Shown one piece after another: positions 13,701 through 27,200 of a stretch of DNA of 64,000 bases (position 1 is the stretch's first letter; each line of letters starts with the position of its first letter). Position numbers and translations under genes: made by a program. The stretch is from the NCBI RefSeq assembly GCF_949628215.1, contig NC_134288.1, positions 6,873,182 through 6,937,181 of the forward strand. Direction: 5' to 3'. This DNA comes from Phalacrocorax aristotelis (lineage: Eukaryota > Chordata > Aves > Suliformes > Phalacrocoracidae). The notes under the pieces were generated by a model. It saw nothing but the letters and a program-made list of their open reading frames with translations. It had not been told where the DNA came from and did not search any database.

Positions 13701-16700
13701 GGTGGTGAGGAAGGGCGGGAGGATGGGGAGAGTGGCACCCGGGTGTGGGAGAGAGGAGTTAGTGGCAGGGAAAGGGAAGGGCAAGGGGAAATGGGACACG
13801 TTGTGCCTTCGTTGCCTGCAGGCCCGCAAGCTGGTCGCAAGCTTGCCTGCAGCCTTTCTGCCAGTAGCAACGCTTGAGGTTGAGCAGTGCTCAGCCCAGT
13901 CTGCAAAACCCACCCGGAGCAGGTTTTGCACCACTCGGCTGTGCACTCCTGCGGCAGCGGTTCCTGCTTGGTGCTGTGCAAAGCCGGGGTTACCCCCAGG
14001 AGCTGCAGCAACTCGCAGAGCTGACGTGAGCAAAATCAGCGAGAGAAAACCCCAGCGAGACCTGGGGTATAGCAAGATGTCTTCACCTCTCCTTCCCACA
14101 GGCACAGGTGGCTTCCTGTCCTGCGCTGGCAGAGGGGTGCCAGAGGGAGGACCTGGGGTGGGACAGAGGCAGGGGTTCGTGCAGGGAAGCAGTGTTTCGG
14201 CACTTGCTTGGCCAGGTTGGTGGCATCTGTGCTTGCTGATCTTCCTGCTGAGGGTCATTTTCTTCCATGCTGCAATGGGGCTGGGAAGGTGTCTGAGTCA
14301 GTAGAGACAGCGGGGTTCAAGAATCTGACCTGCTGCTCCGCAGCAAGAAGAGGGCTGCACAAACCAAACCCTAAACCGCCTTCTCCCCGGCACATGCAGG
14401 CATGTTTGGGAGGATGAGATGAGCAAGCAGCTGCAAGCATGCGTGGGCTGGAGGTTTTTACCCCTCTGCCTTTGGGTGCACGGTCCTCGCAGAGGCTGCC
14501 CTTCGCCCTAGGAATTCCCTGTGTGCTTCTGTCTTTGATAAGCACCTCACTTGCTCCAGGGCTCTCTCCAGTGCATGGATTTTAGGTGTGCAGTTTGTAA
14601 CAATAGCTCTGTCTTACTACTTATTAACCGGCTGTGCTCTGTGCAGCGAGAGGTGAGTGCAGGGCATGGTTAGCATGCTGCGGCACCCGAAGTGGAGATG
14701 AGGTGCTTGCCATGTGACTCAGAGGAAGGCCATTAATATTTTGGGACCTTCCTTCAGTAGTTACTGCCTGGTAAACTACTGTGAAAACCCAGCTGACAGT
14801 TCTTTCCCACTGTGTTGGTCAAGCCCTGCATCTTTCAAAGACAGGATTTGTCTTCAGCCCTGCTGTGCGTGTCCTGGATGCAAAGACCTTAAGTGTGATA
14901 TGGTTTTTTAAGGGCTAAAATAATGTGCTGTGTCACTAAGGATGGGCACATGGGCAGGTTACAGCAGGGCACGCTAACATTTGAACTTCCAGCCAGCTCA
15001 TTTCCAAAGGGTAGATGATGCCTTAAAAAGTCACACCCTTGCGTATTTTAGGGTGCTTCTCTGTCCTCCCTCTGCAGCCCCAAGGAACTGGGTCTTTCTG
15101 TGCTTTGTCCCAAGCTGATGAGCTTCGGAGGGTTATTGCAGCGATCAGTCGGGATACATCCTGTGTCAGGCAATGAGTGGGTTGCCATCATCTCCAGATG
15201 AACACCAGTGGTGCTGCACAGCGTATCCTGCCAAAAGACGATCCCACGTTCCTCATGTGGGGTTTACAGGTCTCCTCAAAGTCAAGCCCTGTGTCTGGCT
15301 CGCCATGGTGTTCGTTTGGAGTGAGCATCATCTCGCGCGATGCAGTTCAGTGCTGTCGGCTGCTGCTGTGGGTGATGAGCAGGTCACATTTCTGTCTAGT
15401 TTTAAACTGCAGTAAATTGAAATGAAAGGCGAGTCGATCCACAGTGAGTGCAGTAAGTGGAGTTTAATTGGGATGAATTACACGCCAGGTTTGCAGTAAT
15501 CTCCGTCCCGCATTGCTCAGAAGCATCATCTGCTTTGGAAACGTGACTCAGAAATGTTGTTATTTGATTCCCCTGAGCATTTAAGAAACTATTTTTCCAG
15601 GAAGCAAAGATTCTTGGGTTTGTTTCTTTTTTTTTCTTGTTGCTGTTGCTGTTTTCTTTGTTTTATTGCAACGAGAGTCCTTTCCCAGAATTTCCTCTGG
15701 GGAGGGAGGCCGCGAGATGCTCCCTTACCAGCATCTCTTCAGCTCTTTCTCCTCGCTTGGCGTTTAGTGCTCTGGCATGCTCACAGCTGCCCTTCGCAGA
15801 GGAGCACAGCTCCGAGGTAGCTGGTTGGAGTTAACTGCTCCTCTTCTCCACGAGCCACAGTGGAAGCTGCCAGGATGATGTTGTAGCTGCACCATCAGAT
15901 TCACCACCCACATGCGTAGCCAGGCAGCTCTGCCTCCTCGCCAGCCCCGTGCCTGGATTTGCCCTGCCGTTCACTGCTGGGACTTGCCTGGGTTGGCTCT
16001 CGCCACCCTGGGCTGTCCCTTATGGTCATGCTGCTGCCTTATGCTTGGTCACCTTTGGGTTGGCCCACCGGGGACAGTTGCTGAGGTGTGACTCCAGCCC
16101 TATAACCTAAGGAATATCCTCAGAATGATGCTGTCCCCATGTCCCAGAAGCCCGATGTGGTGGTGGTGCTGCCTGCCCTGCCCTAGCCATCATCTAGTGG
16201 GCACCAGCTGGGGGTTTCATCTGACCATGGCTTGGTTGCTTGCGGTTCATCTTGCCTTCTTCAACCATTGCCTGGAGGAAGCATGTTGACATTATAGCTG
16301 TGCATGAGGATAATAAACCTAAGCACAGCTCCCTGGAGTCACCAGCCCTGGCCAGGGTAACATGCTGTCCTACTGAATTGCCGACTTCATGAACTGGGGA
16401 CCTTGCCACCTCTCATCTGGCAAGAAATGCAACTTTCTGAGCTTTTCTCTGCAATCTGGGCTTTCCCCCCGACGATAGCCCCCTCTGCCGCTGCCACAGG
16501 TTCAAAAAGAAGCCATTTTTAAAAAACTAAAGTCCATGGGACTCACTTTATGTGGACGGTACAAAACTGTGAGAGGTGGGAGCCCTGAGCTGTTATCCCA
16601 CCTCCTTTGGCTTTAGCTCTGAGCAGCACCTCGCATATGTTTAGGTTGTTGATACCAGACCTCCCTGGTGATGTCTTTAATTCAAATGATCTCTAGAGTT

Positions 16701-18085
16701 TTGGCTGTTTTCATGCTTTTTTTTCTAATGTTTTCCCTTTGGAAGGTGTTTGGCAGTGAGGTGGGGAAGGGGATTCTGCCTGGAAGCACAGGGGGGTCAC
16801 TGCAGTTGAATCTGCTCCAGAACTGTGGCAGATCTACCACAACTGGATCTCCAGAGGTTCGGCTTGGTTGATCCTTGCACCGTGCTTTCTTCTGTGGCCT
16901 TCTGAACACCACCCAGAGGTGATAAATGTTTCATCCCTCCTTGGCTAGGGAAGGACAGAGTTTTCTTGGTGAAGATGGTGTGTATGTGAAGGCAGGGACT
17001 GCCCTGGGCATCCTGGTCATGCTCAGAGGAGCTGGGATGATGCTAACGGGGCAGGGGGGAGATGCCAGAAAATACAGACATAATTTAGGGTGAAAGTGGG
17101 GAAGGGGGAGGCGGGGACAACCATCAAGTTCTTTAAACCAAGAATCAACTCAAGTTTCAGTATCTAACTTGGATTTGGAGAGGAGTGGATCTTTAATCTA
17201 TGGTATTTCTAAGATGATGTAGCTGCAAACAGTGCTTCATCCAGCTGGGCAGGAGGCTGCACCCTCAGAGGGTTCACCTCTGTAGAAAAGCTTTCTTTTT
17301 TTAAAAAAAGAGTGCAGTTTGCAAGTGTATGTTGGGTGGATGAAGAGGAAAGCATGAAGTGTGAAGCGAAAGGGCAAAGGAGCTGGCAGTAGTGGTAGCA
17401 CTGCTCTCTGCTCGTTTTGCCTGGGGATCGCCACGGATGAGATGTCTGACTGTTCTTGGGGGACACAGCGATGAACAGAGGGGTGGTGGCTGGGGAGGCT
17501 TCCTAGGGAACCGGTAGGAAGGGGCTGTGCTTACAGGCCTGTGCGCATGCACAACCACATGCGTGCGGCAAGAGAGATGTGCAAGATAAGCCGTAAGATC
17601 TCTGTGCTGCTTTGAAAGGTTGAGGAGCAAGCTAGGGCTCTTGAAAGCCTTGTCAAAGGTGAGAAGCGTGGACAACTTCGCTGGGAGGACTTGGGCACTT
17701 GTGGCTGTGCTGAGGACCAGACTGGTGGTGCTGTGCTAGAGGTCTGGGTGCCTCTTCAGCCTGTGCCATCAGCGGTGGCAGGAGAGGACTGGGAGGCTGC
17801 CATGATGGTCTCTTGTTGCCTGAATGCAGTGAGTCCTTCTACAAGGCACCATCCCCAGCAGTCGTTCCACCCCTGCTTTCCAGCATAGCCAGGGAAGCAG
17901 TTTGCTGTTCAGAGCTTGGTACCCCAGTGCTGTAGGCATGCCTGGGTCTGCCACCATGTAATGGGTGGTAATCCAGCTCTTCAGATGACTAAAACAGCTT
18001 TATCTGTGCCCTTCCTTCTCCTCCATCTTCACGGGAATTTCAAGCTAGTCACTGAGCTCCCCTTTTTTTTTTCCCTTTCTTTTAG

Positions 18086-18238
18086 TTGATATTCGGGAGA
18101 TCAAAGAGATTCGTCCAGGAAAAAACTCACGTGATTTTGATCGGTACCAGGAGGATCCATGTTTCCGACTGGATCAGTCTCACTGCTTCGTTGTCCTCTA
18201 TGGCACAGAATTCCGGCTGAAGACCCTCAGCTTGCAAG
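18086..18238 (+). CDS. PLCG1: PLCG1 exon 2 (PH domain)
   Basis: Encodes residues about 73-123 with split codons at both ends (two bases of a Val/Ile codon at the start, G at the end). The translation contains [21 protein letters not shown] and FRLKTLSLQ, the middle of the N-terminal PH domain that binds PI(3,4,5)P3 and aids membrane recruitment. The donor is GTAAAG. Confidence 0.96.
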
Positions 18239-21200
18239 GTAAAGCACTTGTGGCCCTGGGGCTGTGCCAGCGCAGGGTTAGGCAGGCACCTGACCACCGC
18301 AGGACCCAAACTTCCGATGCATCCTTCCATGAGTGAGCTGGAACATATCCCTGGGCAGGTGCTCTTTTTACCACACCAAGGATGCGTCTTTGGAGGAAGG
18401 TGGCACCAGTTCCCTGAAGGGTACACATTCGACCCCTAGCTAAGTCAGTTAATTTGCCCGGTAAACCCAAAAGATGGGTGAACCAAAGCCTCTGGTTTAA
18501 ATGTGTGCCTGAAATCAAGTGTTTTATCTCAGCTTGGCATGTTGGCATTCATCAGCTGCATTGTGGTAACCAGCCCCACGCATGAAGCAGTAAAATCTCA
18601 CTCCTGCTTTGCAATTCGGAGTGAGAAGACGTTGCCAGTAGCAAACGGTAACTCACAAAGCCTTGGTACGTCTGAGGTGTTGGTCTCAGCTTTCCTCAAC
18701 ACCTTGTCTGTTGACTTAAGCTGGACTTGGAGTGCCCAGGCTTATGTTTTGCTATTGAAAGAGGGGAAGTTTATGCTGTTGAGTCTCCTCCTGTTCAGAT
18801 GGAGGACAGGCTCGTAACCGCTGGCTGCAGTTCTGCTGACAGACGATATCTTTTTCTGCTAACAGTACGAAGTCTTGCGTCTTGTCTAAACCCACGTAGG
18901 CGAGCACTGGTGGAGGCAGTCGTGCTGACTCCTTAACATCCATGGCAAATCTGCCTGCTGGCTAGTGCTGTGGGACACTGGGACAGAGGCAGCGCTTCTG
19001 CCCTCAGAAAGGGTGGAGCTGCTGATGGGCAAGTTACGGCGGAGCTGGCACACATCGCCAAGCAGGTGCCTGTCACCCAGGCCAGCCAGAGCATTACTGC
19101 CTGGGGACAAAGATAACGCCCCAGCTCTCGGGAACTGAAGGCAGGAGAGAGCGTGGCGTGCAGGGGCCAGGGATCCAGCCAGCCACGTACATCCTACAGG
19201 AGGGGAACAGGAGCTCAGCAGGGAGAGGAGCCGGCCAGAGCATCTGCACGGGAGGGAGCTGTTATCAGAAAGGGAATGAAGGAAGGAAGGAACAGGGGTT
19301 ATAAGATGCTGGGGGATATTCCCAAGAGGTTTGGGCCATCGATCAGCTTCTACATCCATTTCTCCCATTTCTCCTGTGCGCTTTCCACAGCCACTTCCGA
19401 GGACGAGGTCAATATGTGGATTAAGGGGCTCAACTGGCTGGTGGCAGACACTCTAAGGGCTGCCACCCCCCTGCAGATTGAAAGGTGAGGAACTTGTCCT
19501 TGTCCTGCACTTTTCCCCCCCCCCCCATTTCTGTCCTTTTTTGAAAGAAAAAGGCGAGCACAGTGACAACATCTCATTCCCTCTCTGAGCTGCACTGACC
19601 TGGCACTCCTGCCTCTGCCCTTGAGAGGCTTCATCCTGTCGATCTGCTGTGCTACGTCGTCTATGGCTGGAGTTTGATCTCACATGCATGCAGGGAGAAG
19701 GCGCTTTACCACGAAACAGATGTTTTTATGTGTGCACAGCCTGTATTATCTGTAGCAATTCAGTGCAGAGGCACGTAGAAGAGAATAACTTTGGTTTTGG
19801 GTTTTTGTTTTAATTTTTTTTTTCTTTCTGTGGACTCCCTTTCAGGCAGAGACAGTTTTAAAGGGGGGCAGGTTGCCTGCATGAAAATAGGGTAGGCTGC
19901 CTCTGGAAGGGGAGCAGAGACAAGTTCTCTGGTGGGAAGAAGAGCTGTGGGAGTGGATGGTGTGGCGTTGAGCATCTTCCAGAGACAGCAGCAAACCAAA
20001 CGGGCTTGTTGTTGAGGAGCTGGGGCTGAGCGTGTGTGTGTTTGTGCCTTTCCATTTAGGTGGCTACGGAAGCAGTTCTACTCACTGGATCGCAACCGGG
20101 AAGACAGGTAAGAAGAGAGAAAACACTCACTTGCCAGATGTGCACATTCACAGAAAAGTTTGAGCCAGAAGATTTTAGCTTTGACTTGAAACCCCAGTCT
20201 TTGCTTTGGATTTTTTGTTGGGTTCTTTAGGTTTTTAATTTTCATTTCCAAGGAACCTTAATCCAAGTCCCATTACTTCCCTGGCTGATTTTCACTGGAT
20301 TAAAAAAGTCTAAAAAAGTTGTATTGTTTTCCTGACGTATTTCCCAGCCTTTTAGACCCAGTAACACCTTGAGAGCCCATAGCTGTGAAACACCTTCCCC
20401 CCAGCTGGCATCACCTGTGGAAGCAGACACCAAAGTGCCAACAGACAGCTCTGGCCGCCCTGTCAGGGCTGAACTGGGATCTGTTTGTTATTCGCCACCC
20501 TGTTTGTTCTGTTCTCCTTCCATGATGTCTGTGAGGCCATGGATCATCCTGCTTCGAGGCTGATGGGCTGCAGCAGGGCCACTACTTGTGGGGTTCTTGG
20601 GTGAATGCTTAGTGATGTCCTAGCAAGTGAAACGTCTCGCTTGAACCTATCATGAGGAGATTAGGGAAGGGAATCGGGTCACAAGGAGATAAGGGAAGGG
20701 ACGTTTCCCTGTCAAGGAGGCAGTGATGCTGCTGCCATCACCTGCTTTCCCCAGCCACACGCCGCTGCCATCTCCTCTTCCTGAGGTGCTGTTATTTGCT
20801 TCCTTTCATCCCTGGGACGTGTTTTTTTCCCAGTGGGGCTAACTGAGCCCATTTCATCACTGATTTCCACATTATTGTGCTCCCCTGGCATTGGGGGATT
20901 GCTCCGGTCCTGCTCCAGGGAGGAAAGTGCTGGAGACGTCACTTGCACAACAGCTCATGCCCTCTGGCTGCGGTGGAGCGCCCAGACCCCAGCTGCTCCC
21001 CTTATGTGCCCGGGTGCCCAGGCAGGGCTCGTTGCAGTTCACCAGGCAGATCTCTGGGCTCCAGAGCATCCTCCGCTTGGTCTCTGCCAGCAGTATTGAT
21101 CTCACACTGCTATCGACTTCCATGCTTCACCCTGAGCCCTGGAGTCCTCCTCATCCTTGCAGCAAAATCCTGCCAAGAAACTCACCCAGCAAACCTGGCT

Positions 21201-24200
21201 GTTAGTGCCAGAGGCATGCTGCTCGGGAGCCGTGGGTGACTGTGGCCAGACAGCTTGGTCAGCAGGGGAAAATCACTGCTCTGTACTCATCTGGAGAATC
21301 GAGCGGGGTCCCCTCATCCCATTTTGGTCCCCACTGCTGTGTCTCTCTCCCAGCTGCAGCAAGCTGCCTCCTGACAGCCAGGACAGGCAGACAGCCCCAC
21401 TGGGCAGCTCTTGGGCAGCTGGGGGTTAAATTCAACCTGTCTCTCTTGGAGCAGAGCAGGAGTGTGTTTCGTTGGGGAAATCTGGCTGCACTGGACATTT
21501 TTGCCTTTGCAATGATTTATATTGTGGCGTGGTGAGAGCACCGTTGGGTGCATGGGGATTTTGCGGAGGAGGGATAAACCCTTGCAGAGGCAGAAAGGGA
21601 AGGAGAGGCGCCATTGATCTGTTGCAGCTGCTCTGCATATGCCACACACCTTTCAAATCCAGGCTTGGGTTTTATATGCAGTGTACTGTTTTTCAGTGAT
21701 GACCGGGTGTAATATTTCTTAATTCAGCAATGGAGAGCACTGACACAGGTGCAAGGGAGGCTGCATGGGAGTTTTGGAGCTTGAATGCGGAAGAAATGGA
21801 AAAAATTGGTCCTTTTTCTCATCCAATTATACAGTAAAACTGATGAAATAGCATCCCAACAGGACAAAAAGATTGCATATATAGATTTGTCTGCCTGAGG
21901 CATGGCCAGCAGAGCTGAAAGCCAGCCTGTTGCACCTCTCTTGTTTTCCCTAATATCATCTTCTGTTAGCATTTACTAGTGGACTTGGCAGTGCTAGGTT
22001 GGACTCGATGATCTTAAAGGTCTTTCCAACCTGAACAATTCTATGGTTCTATGATTTAGAATTAAGGCAGCAAAATACAATCTATTCCTTATCTGTCAAC
22101 CAAGGGGAGACATTTCAACTCAAAGCGCTTAATTAGAAGAGGTGCTGCTCCAGCTCAGGCAGCAAAAGGATCAAAACAGCAATAGAGGGGGAATGCAGAA
22201 AGACTTTTGGGTCTCCCCATTTTACAAGCATCCGTGTATTTTCTGCAAAGTAGAGGCAGTAGTTATGGGACATATACATCTCTTGGATGAAATCTTTGCC
22301 CTTATGAGGCTTTTCAGCATTAACTTTGGTGTCGCTGGGCTCTTTGCTTTTGCTTCTTAGCCTGGAAATGGGTTTGAAAAGGGAACAGTGAGTTTTGTTT
22401 TTTTTAAAAACACTTCTCTTGCAGACCATTCTCGGTCCTTTCCAGAACAGTTTTGGCAGCTGAAGAAATCATTCCTGGTGTTCGTGTACCCCATGCTCGC
22501 CCCGCGTCCCAGCCTCCTGCGCCGGAGCCCTTTTCTTTCCGCCTTCTCCCGGCTGGGTGCCTGTGCATACCTTCCAGCACGCCGGCAGATGTTGGCTGTT
22601 TTCACTGGCTGCTGGGCCTTTGGGTATTTGTTTTTCCAAGGAGGTTAGGTGGAAAGAGGAGGATAACAGGATGCTGGGGTTTTTTTCCCCTAACTGCTGC
22701 GGAGGAGACTGTTTCACCTCTGGCTAGGAGAGCTGCCTGTGGCTGAGAGCAGAGTTACAGAACTGGAGGCCGGGGTGGGGAATGTTTTCACCCCCTGTGA
22801 GAGGGCTGGATCTGTTCTTTGGCCTGTTTGTCATGAAACCTTAAAAAACTTCCGTACAAGAAATTAGTTTGTCTCAAAATATTACCAAGCTGTTTATCCA
22901 AGGTCTCTGACACTTCAACATTATTAATAACACACAGTAAATAAAATCCTTCCATACCCCATCCTCCTACCAAAGCAGAGAGGGAAATGCTGGTCACAGC
23001 TTTGGAGCAGGGCCGTGGTCCAACACCTCCCTGCAAAACAGCCCAGCATCACCAGAGCTGGGCACTGGCTCCAGCGGGTCTCCACCCTGTTGCCTGTTGC
23101 TGGTTCTGCTGCTGCAGCCCCTCCTGTTCTTTTTCCAAGAGCTTTTTTGCAGTCTCAGCTTCTCAGCAAGGCAGGATTGCTGCTGGGTGACTCTGGGGAC
23201 GCCAGGTGTCCCCTTGGGGGTCCCATGAGAGCTGCTGGATGCTGTGGTCCTTGACACATGAGGGCATCTCTCATGAGCCACCCTTGCACTCCTGGCTCGC
23301 TCCCCCCACCACATCACCTCATTTTCCTGTCACCCAGGACCTCGTTGCTGGGACCCCCCTGCCCTGGGGTTTGCACAGTACCCTGCACACGGCCATGGGT
23401 GCGCTGGAGAAGGGAAAGGGCAGGCTCCCCTCCCCAAAAAGCTCACCCTGAGCCCCAGGGGTAACTTCTGCCAGGGGAGTTGGAGGTGCAGGGGGGAGAT
23501 ACCAAAGCTGCCGCTCAGGCTGAGAGCGTGTTGTTGGCTGTGTAGCTCATACAGCTGGGAGGGAAGGGGAGGCTGGTGCCATTTCCCAGCTCTTTTTTTT
23601 TTTTTTTTTTTTTTTTTCCCTTTTCTTTTCTTCCTGTCCTGCCTGCAAGTGGCAGAATGCTGCCTGCACAGCCCTTGGCCAGCCGGGTGCTGGCCTTGGG
23701 CACGGCACGGGAGCCGGGCCAGGTCCTCTTCTGGCCATACGTGCGTCCAGCTCCCCGCAGCTCTGAGTCCAGAAACAAGGGCTCTCTGTGTCCCACTGGC
23801 TGTGGAGGCCCTCATCTCTGCAGCGCCTGACACCAGCCGGTTTCTCCCTCTCCTTGGGGCTCCCTCCATCCCTCCTTTCTGTGTTGTTTGAGATCACTCC
23901 ATTTCCAGCGGAAAGCGTAAAAGAGGCACGGTTCACACTGCCCCTCTGTGTCACTGCAGATAACAGCGTGCCCCCTGCACAGGACGTCTTCTGTGGCATA
24001 TTAATATTTGCACCCCAAAGCTGTGAACGGTCCCAGGGTCAGACCTGCCCTATGCTTTGCAGGATCGGGGAGCATCCTGTAGGGTCCTGGGCTCCCACTC
24101 GCTCAGCAGGGGGCAAAAGCAGCGTCTCTTATTGCTGGGACATACTCGGAGGACTTGCTTTTAAGGCAGGAGCTGCCAGAAAATGATTGCATGCAGACCT

Positions 24201-27200
24201 CTCAGCTTCTTAAATCTGGCAGATGGGAGACATCCCTGTTTTTTCTCATTGCAGGGCTGTTGCCCCAGTGGGGAACAACGTTGGAGCAGGCAGGGACGGC
24301 TCAGGGCTTCTTGCCGCCTGTCTCTGCCCGCCTGGGAGCAGGATCCCACTCAGGGTTGGCACCAGAGCCCTTTCCAGTCCAGGAACTGGCACGTTTAGTG
24401 CAAAGGGCCTCGCGGGGAGCACAGCCGTGCTGGCTGCCCCATGCCAGCAGTGTGTGTGGCAGTGGCTGGGGGAGCGCAGCTGGGCACGATGTGGCAGTGC
24501 TGTGCCTGTGGCTAGACATTGAAAATGGCTTTTTCCTCTCTTTAGGATAAAATTAGCAGGGTACAAACCACTTGCAAAGCCTGCCCTCCTCCAGCTCCCT
24601 CCACAGGCCAGGGAGTGGGTTTTGGAAGGGATTTGGTCACCCAGCATCCTTGTTGGGGCACAGATACTTGAAAAAATGCTTTTCCCCGGTTGTTCCTGTA
24701 AAGCAGTATGCAATATGCGCCTGTTGCAGCATCAGCTCGAGTGGGATGAGAGTGCTGGGACTCGCCCTGCAGTGTTAGGAGCTTGCAGGAGCAGTGTTTG
24801 CAGTTCCCATTGGGATGCAAGCACCTCTCTCTGCTCCCCATGTGCAGCATAGATGCAGAGTTTGTTGGGGTGGAAAACATTCTCTTCTGCCTTTGGTCCC
24901 AACCCATCCTTCTGGGGTCGCACATCCATCCTTGGTGTCACAGCTGATGCTGCTTGGGGCACAGCTGCTCAGTACCTGTCCTCGTCCCAGGGAGAGACCC
25001 CTCTGTCCTAGAGCTGCTGAACATGTTTCTCCTCTTTCCTCTGCTGAGCCAGGATCTCCGCCAAGGATCTGAAGAACATGCTGTCTCAGGTCAACTATCG
25101 GGTCCCCAACATGAGGTTCCTGCGGGAGAGACTTGCGGTGAGTGTGTGACCCCATCACACTCCTCATGCGCGCTGGGGACATTCAACAGCTTGTTGCCTG
25201 CCTTTGAGCAAAACCTGGTGGTAGTTAAACTCCCACGGCACGTTTGCATGTTGCAGAGGCTCCCAGCCTTTCCCGGGAGGGCCCCCACCCACGGCGGTGA
25301 CTGAAGAGGTGCCAGCTCCCACTGGATGACGCACCCTGGCCTGTTTCTGGCCAGCGCCCTCTCTTTGCCCCACCCTGCCTCCCCCGCTCCCCACATTGCT
25401 CCTGGCTCTGGTCTAGGGCTTTGCCCTGGTGGGGTGGAGTGCAGGAGGACAGGCAGTGAAGCCAGTTGGTCCTGCAACCCACCGCCGCCGAGTGACAGCC
25501 AGCCAGCTCTGCCACCATCACTGCAGACCCAGGAATGAAGGGTCATCTCATGATGACCAGCCATTTCATAGAATCACAGAATGGTTTGGGTTGGAAGGGA
25601 CATTTAGAGGCCATCTAGTCCAACTCCCCTGCAGTGAGCAGGGACAATTTCAACTGGATCAGGGTGCTCAGAGCCCCAACCAACCTGGCCTTGAACGTTT
25701 CCAGGTATGGGACATCTACCACCTCTCTGGGCAACCAGTTCCAGTGTTTCACCACCCTCCCAGTAAAAGACTTTTTTCCTTATATCCAGTCTAAATCTAC
25801 CCTCCTTTAGTTTAAAACCATCACGCCTTGTCCTGTCACAGCAGGCCTTGCTAAAGAGGCTGCCCCCACCCTTCCTGTAGTTCCCCTTTAAGCACCGGCA
25901 GGCTGCAATAAGGTCTCCCCGCAGCCGCCTTTTCTCCAGGCTGAACAACTCCAACTTCCTCAGCCTGTTCTTGTCGCAAGGTGCTCCATCCCTCGGATCA
26001 TTTCTGTGCCCCCTCTGGCCCTGCTCCAACAGGTCCGTGTCTGTCCCGTGCTGAGGACCCCAGCGCTGGACGCAGCGCTGCAGGGGGGGCTCTCACCAGA
26101 GCAGAGCAGAGGGGCAGGATCCCCTCCCTCGCCCTGCTGCCCACGCTGATTTTGATGCAACCCAGAATACGGTTGGCCTTCCGGGCTGCAAGCGCACATT
26201 GCCGGCTCATGTCCAGCTTTTCATCCACCAGCACCCCCAAGTCCTTCTCCGCAGGGCTGCTCTCCATCCCTTCATCCCCCAGCCTGTATTGATGGTACCA
26301 GGCGTTGCCCTGACCCAGGTGCAGCACCTTGCACTTGGCCTTGTTGAACCTCATGAGATTCTCACAGGCCCACGTCTCCAGCTTGTCTAGGTCTCTCTGG
26401 ATGACATCCCATCATCCACCAGCACTAAACTCCAAGGCCAAAGGGGAGCATGCACATTGGGTCTTAGTTTCCAGACGCTTCAGATGCTCACAAACAAAAA
26501 AAATAAATGATTGTTTTGTAACTATTCAAGTAAGCAGTAACCCTTTTATCGGCGCTGTGTTGCCTCTATGTGGATGAGCTTGGGCAATCACGTAACTTGG
26601 TTTAGGCTGTGCCTGTGTCGTGGGCACTGCGGGGTCCCACTGGCCCCAGCAGAGATGCGCAGAGGTAGGAGGCAAAGTCTGGCCAGGCTTTGGCCTTTTC
26701 CTCCCCCTTTTCCCCCAGGAATCCTCGTGGGAGGAGACACTCCTTGGGCTATGCAGGGTTGTCCGTGGCCCCTGTAAAACCTGTGTGGTTTTGTTTTTGC
26801 CACAGGACGTGGAGCAGAGGAATGGGGATATCACGTACGGGCAGTTTGCACAACTCTACCGCAGCCTGATGTTCAGTGCCCAGAAAATGGTAAGTGCTGC
26901 ATTCTCCAGGGCCGGGAGGGGGAGGGAAAACCGTATTTGTTACTGGGCATTCCCTTTTAATTGCCTTTTTAACCCTGCTGCCCTCAGCTAATGGTTCTTG
27001 TCTCCTACCTCTGGGCCAGGGATGATAGGGAATGAAGAAGTTATTGCTTTAGGCTGGTTAGCCTGGGGCTGCTGGGGATGGGGGAGGTGACGTGTGAGCT
27101 GTAGGAAAGCAGAGCTGCGCAGTGCTGGTTTGCTATCCCCGTTACCGTCCTGATCAATTTGTGCTTTCACATACGTCAGTGAGATTCAGTGCAAACCTAA

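Larger units (their letters stand above)
1..18085 (+). other. PLCG1: PLCG1 intron 1 (3' part)
   Basis: There is no supported exon here. None of the translated frames resembles the missing PLCG1 exon 1 or any other protein I know. The stretch is GC-moderate unique DNA with short homopolymer runs (T16 at 313-328), a two-copy 25-bp tandem duplication at 1669-1714 and a G-tract cluster at 11881-11920. The acceptor is a long pyrimidine tract ending in TTTAG at 18085. First introns often carry enhancers, but nothing here allows one to be named. Confidence 0.8.
20108..25052 (+). other. PLCG1: PLCG1 intron 4
   Basis: The largest internal intron (4.9 kb). It holds a short tandem duplication (20655-20701), a CR1 3' tail (21977-22055) and a T25 tract (23593-23617). 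No gene was recognised; the open frames in it have no recognisable domains. Confidence 0.85.

Noticed and set aside
13054..14304. 416-codon open frame on the + strand in PLCG1 intron 1, with a 229-codon frame on the - strand overlapping it
   Set aside because: The sequence is GC-rich, which lengthens chance open frames. The translation is rich in Ala, Gly, Arg, Cys and Leu without any recognisable domain. No splice or poly(A) context supports it.
17295..17310. Perfect palindrome C-T7-A7-G
   Set aside because: Short A/T palindromes of this kind occur by chance in introns; no associated gene end or terminator.
1..18085. Search for PLCG1 exon 1 (expected text near MTLFYSKKSQRP)
   Set aside because: No frame in this stretch shows the exon 1 protein segment; exon 1 must be to the left of the window.
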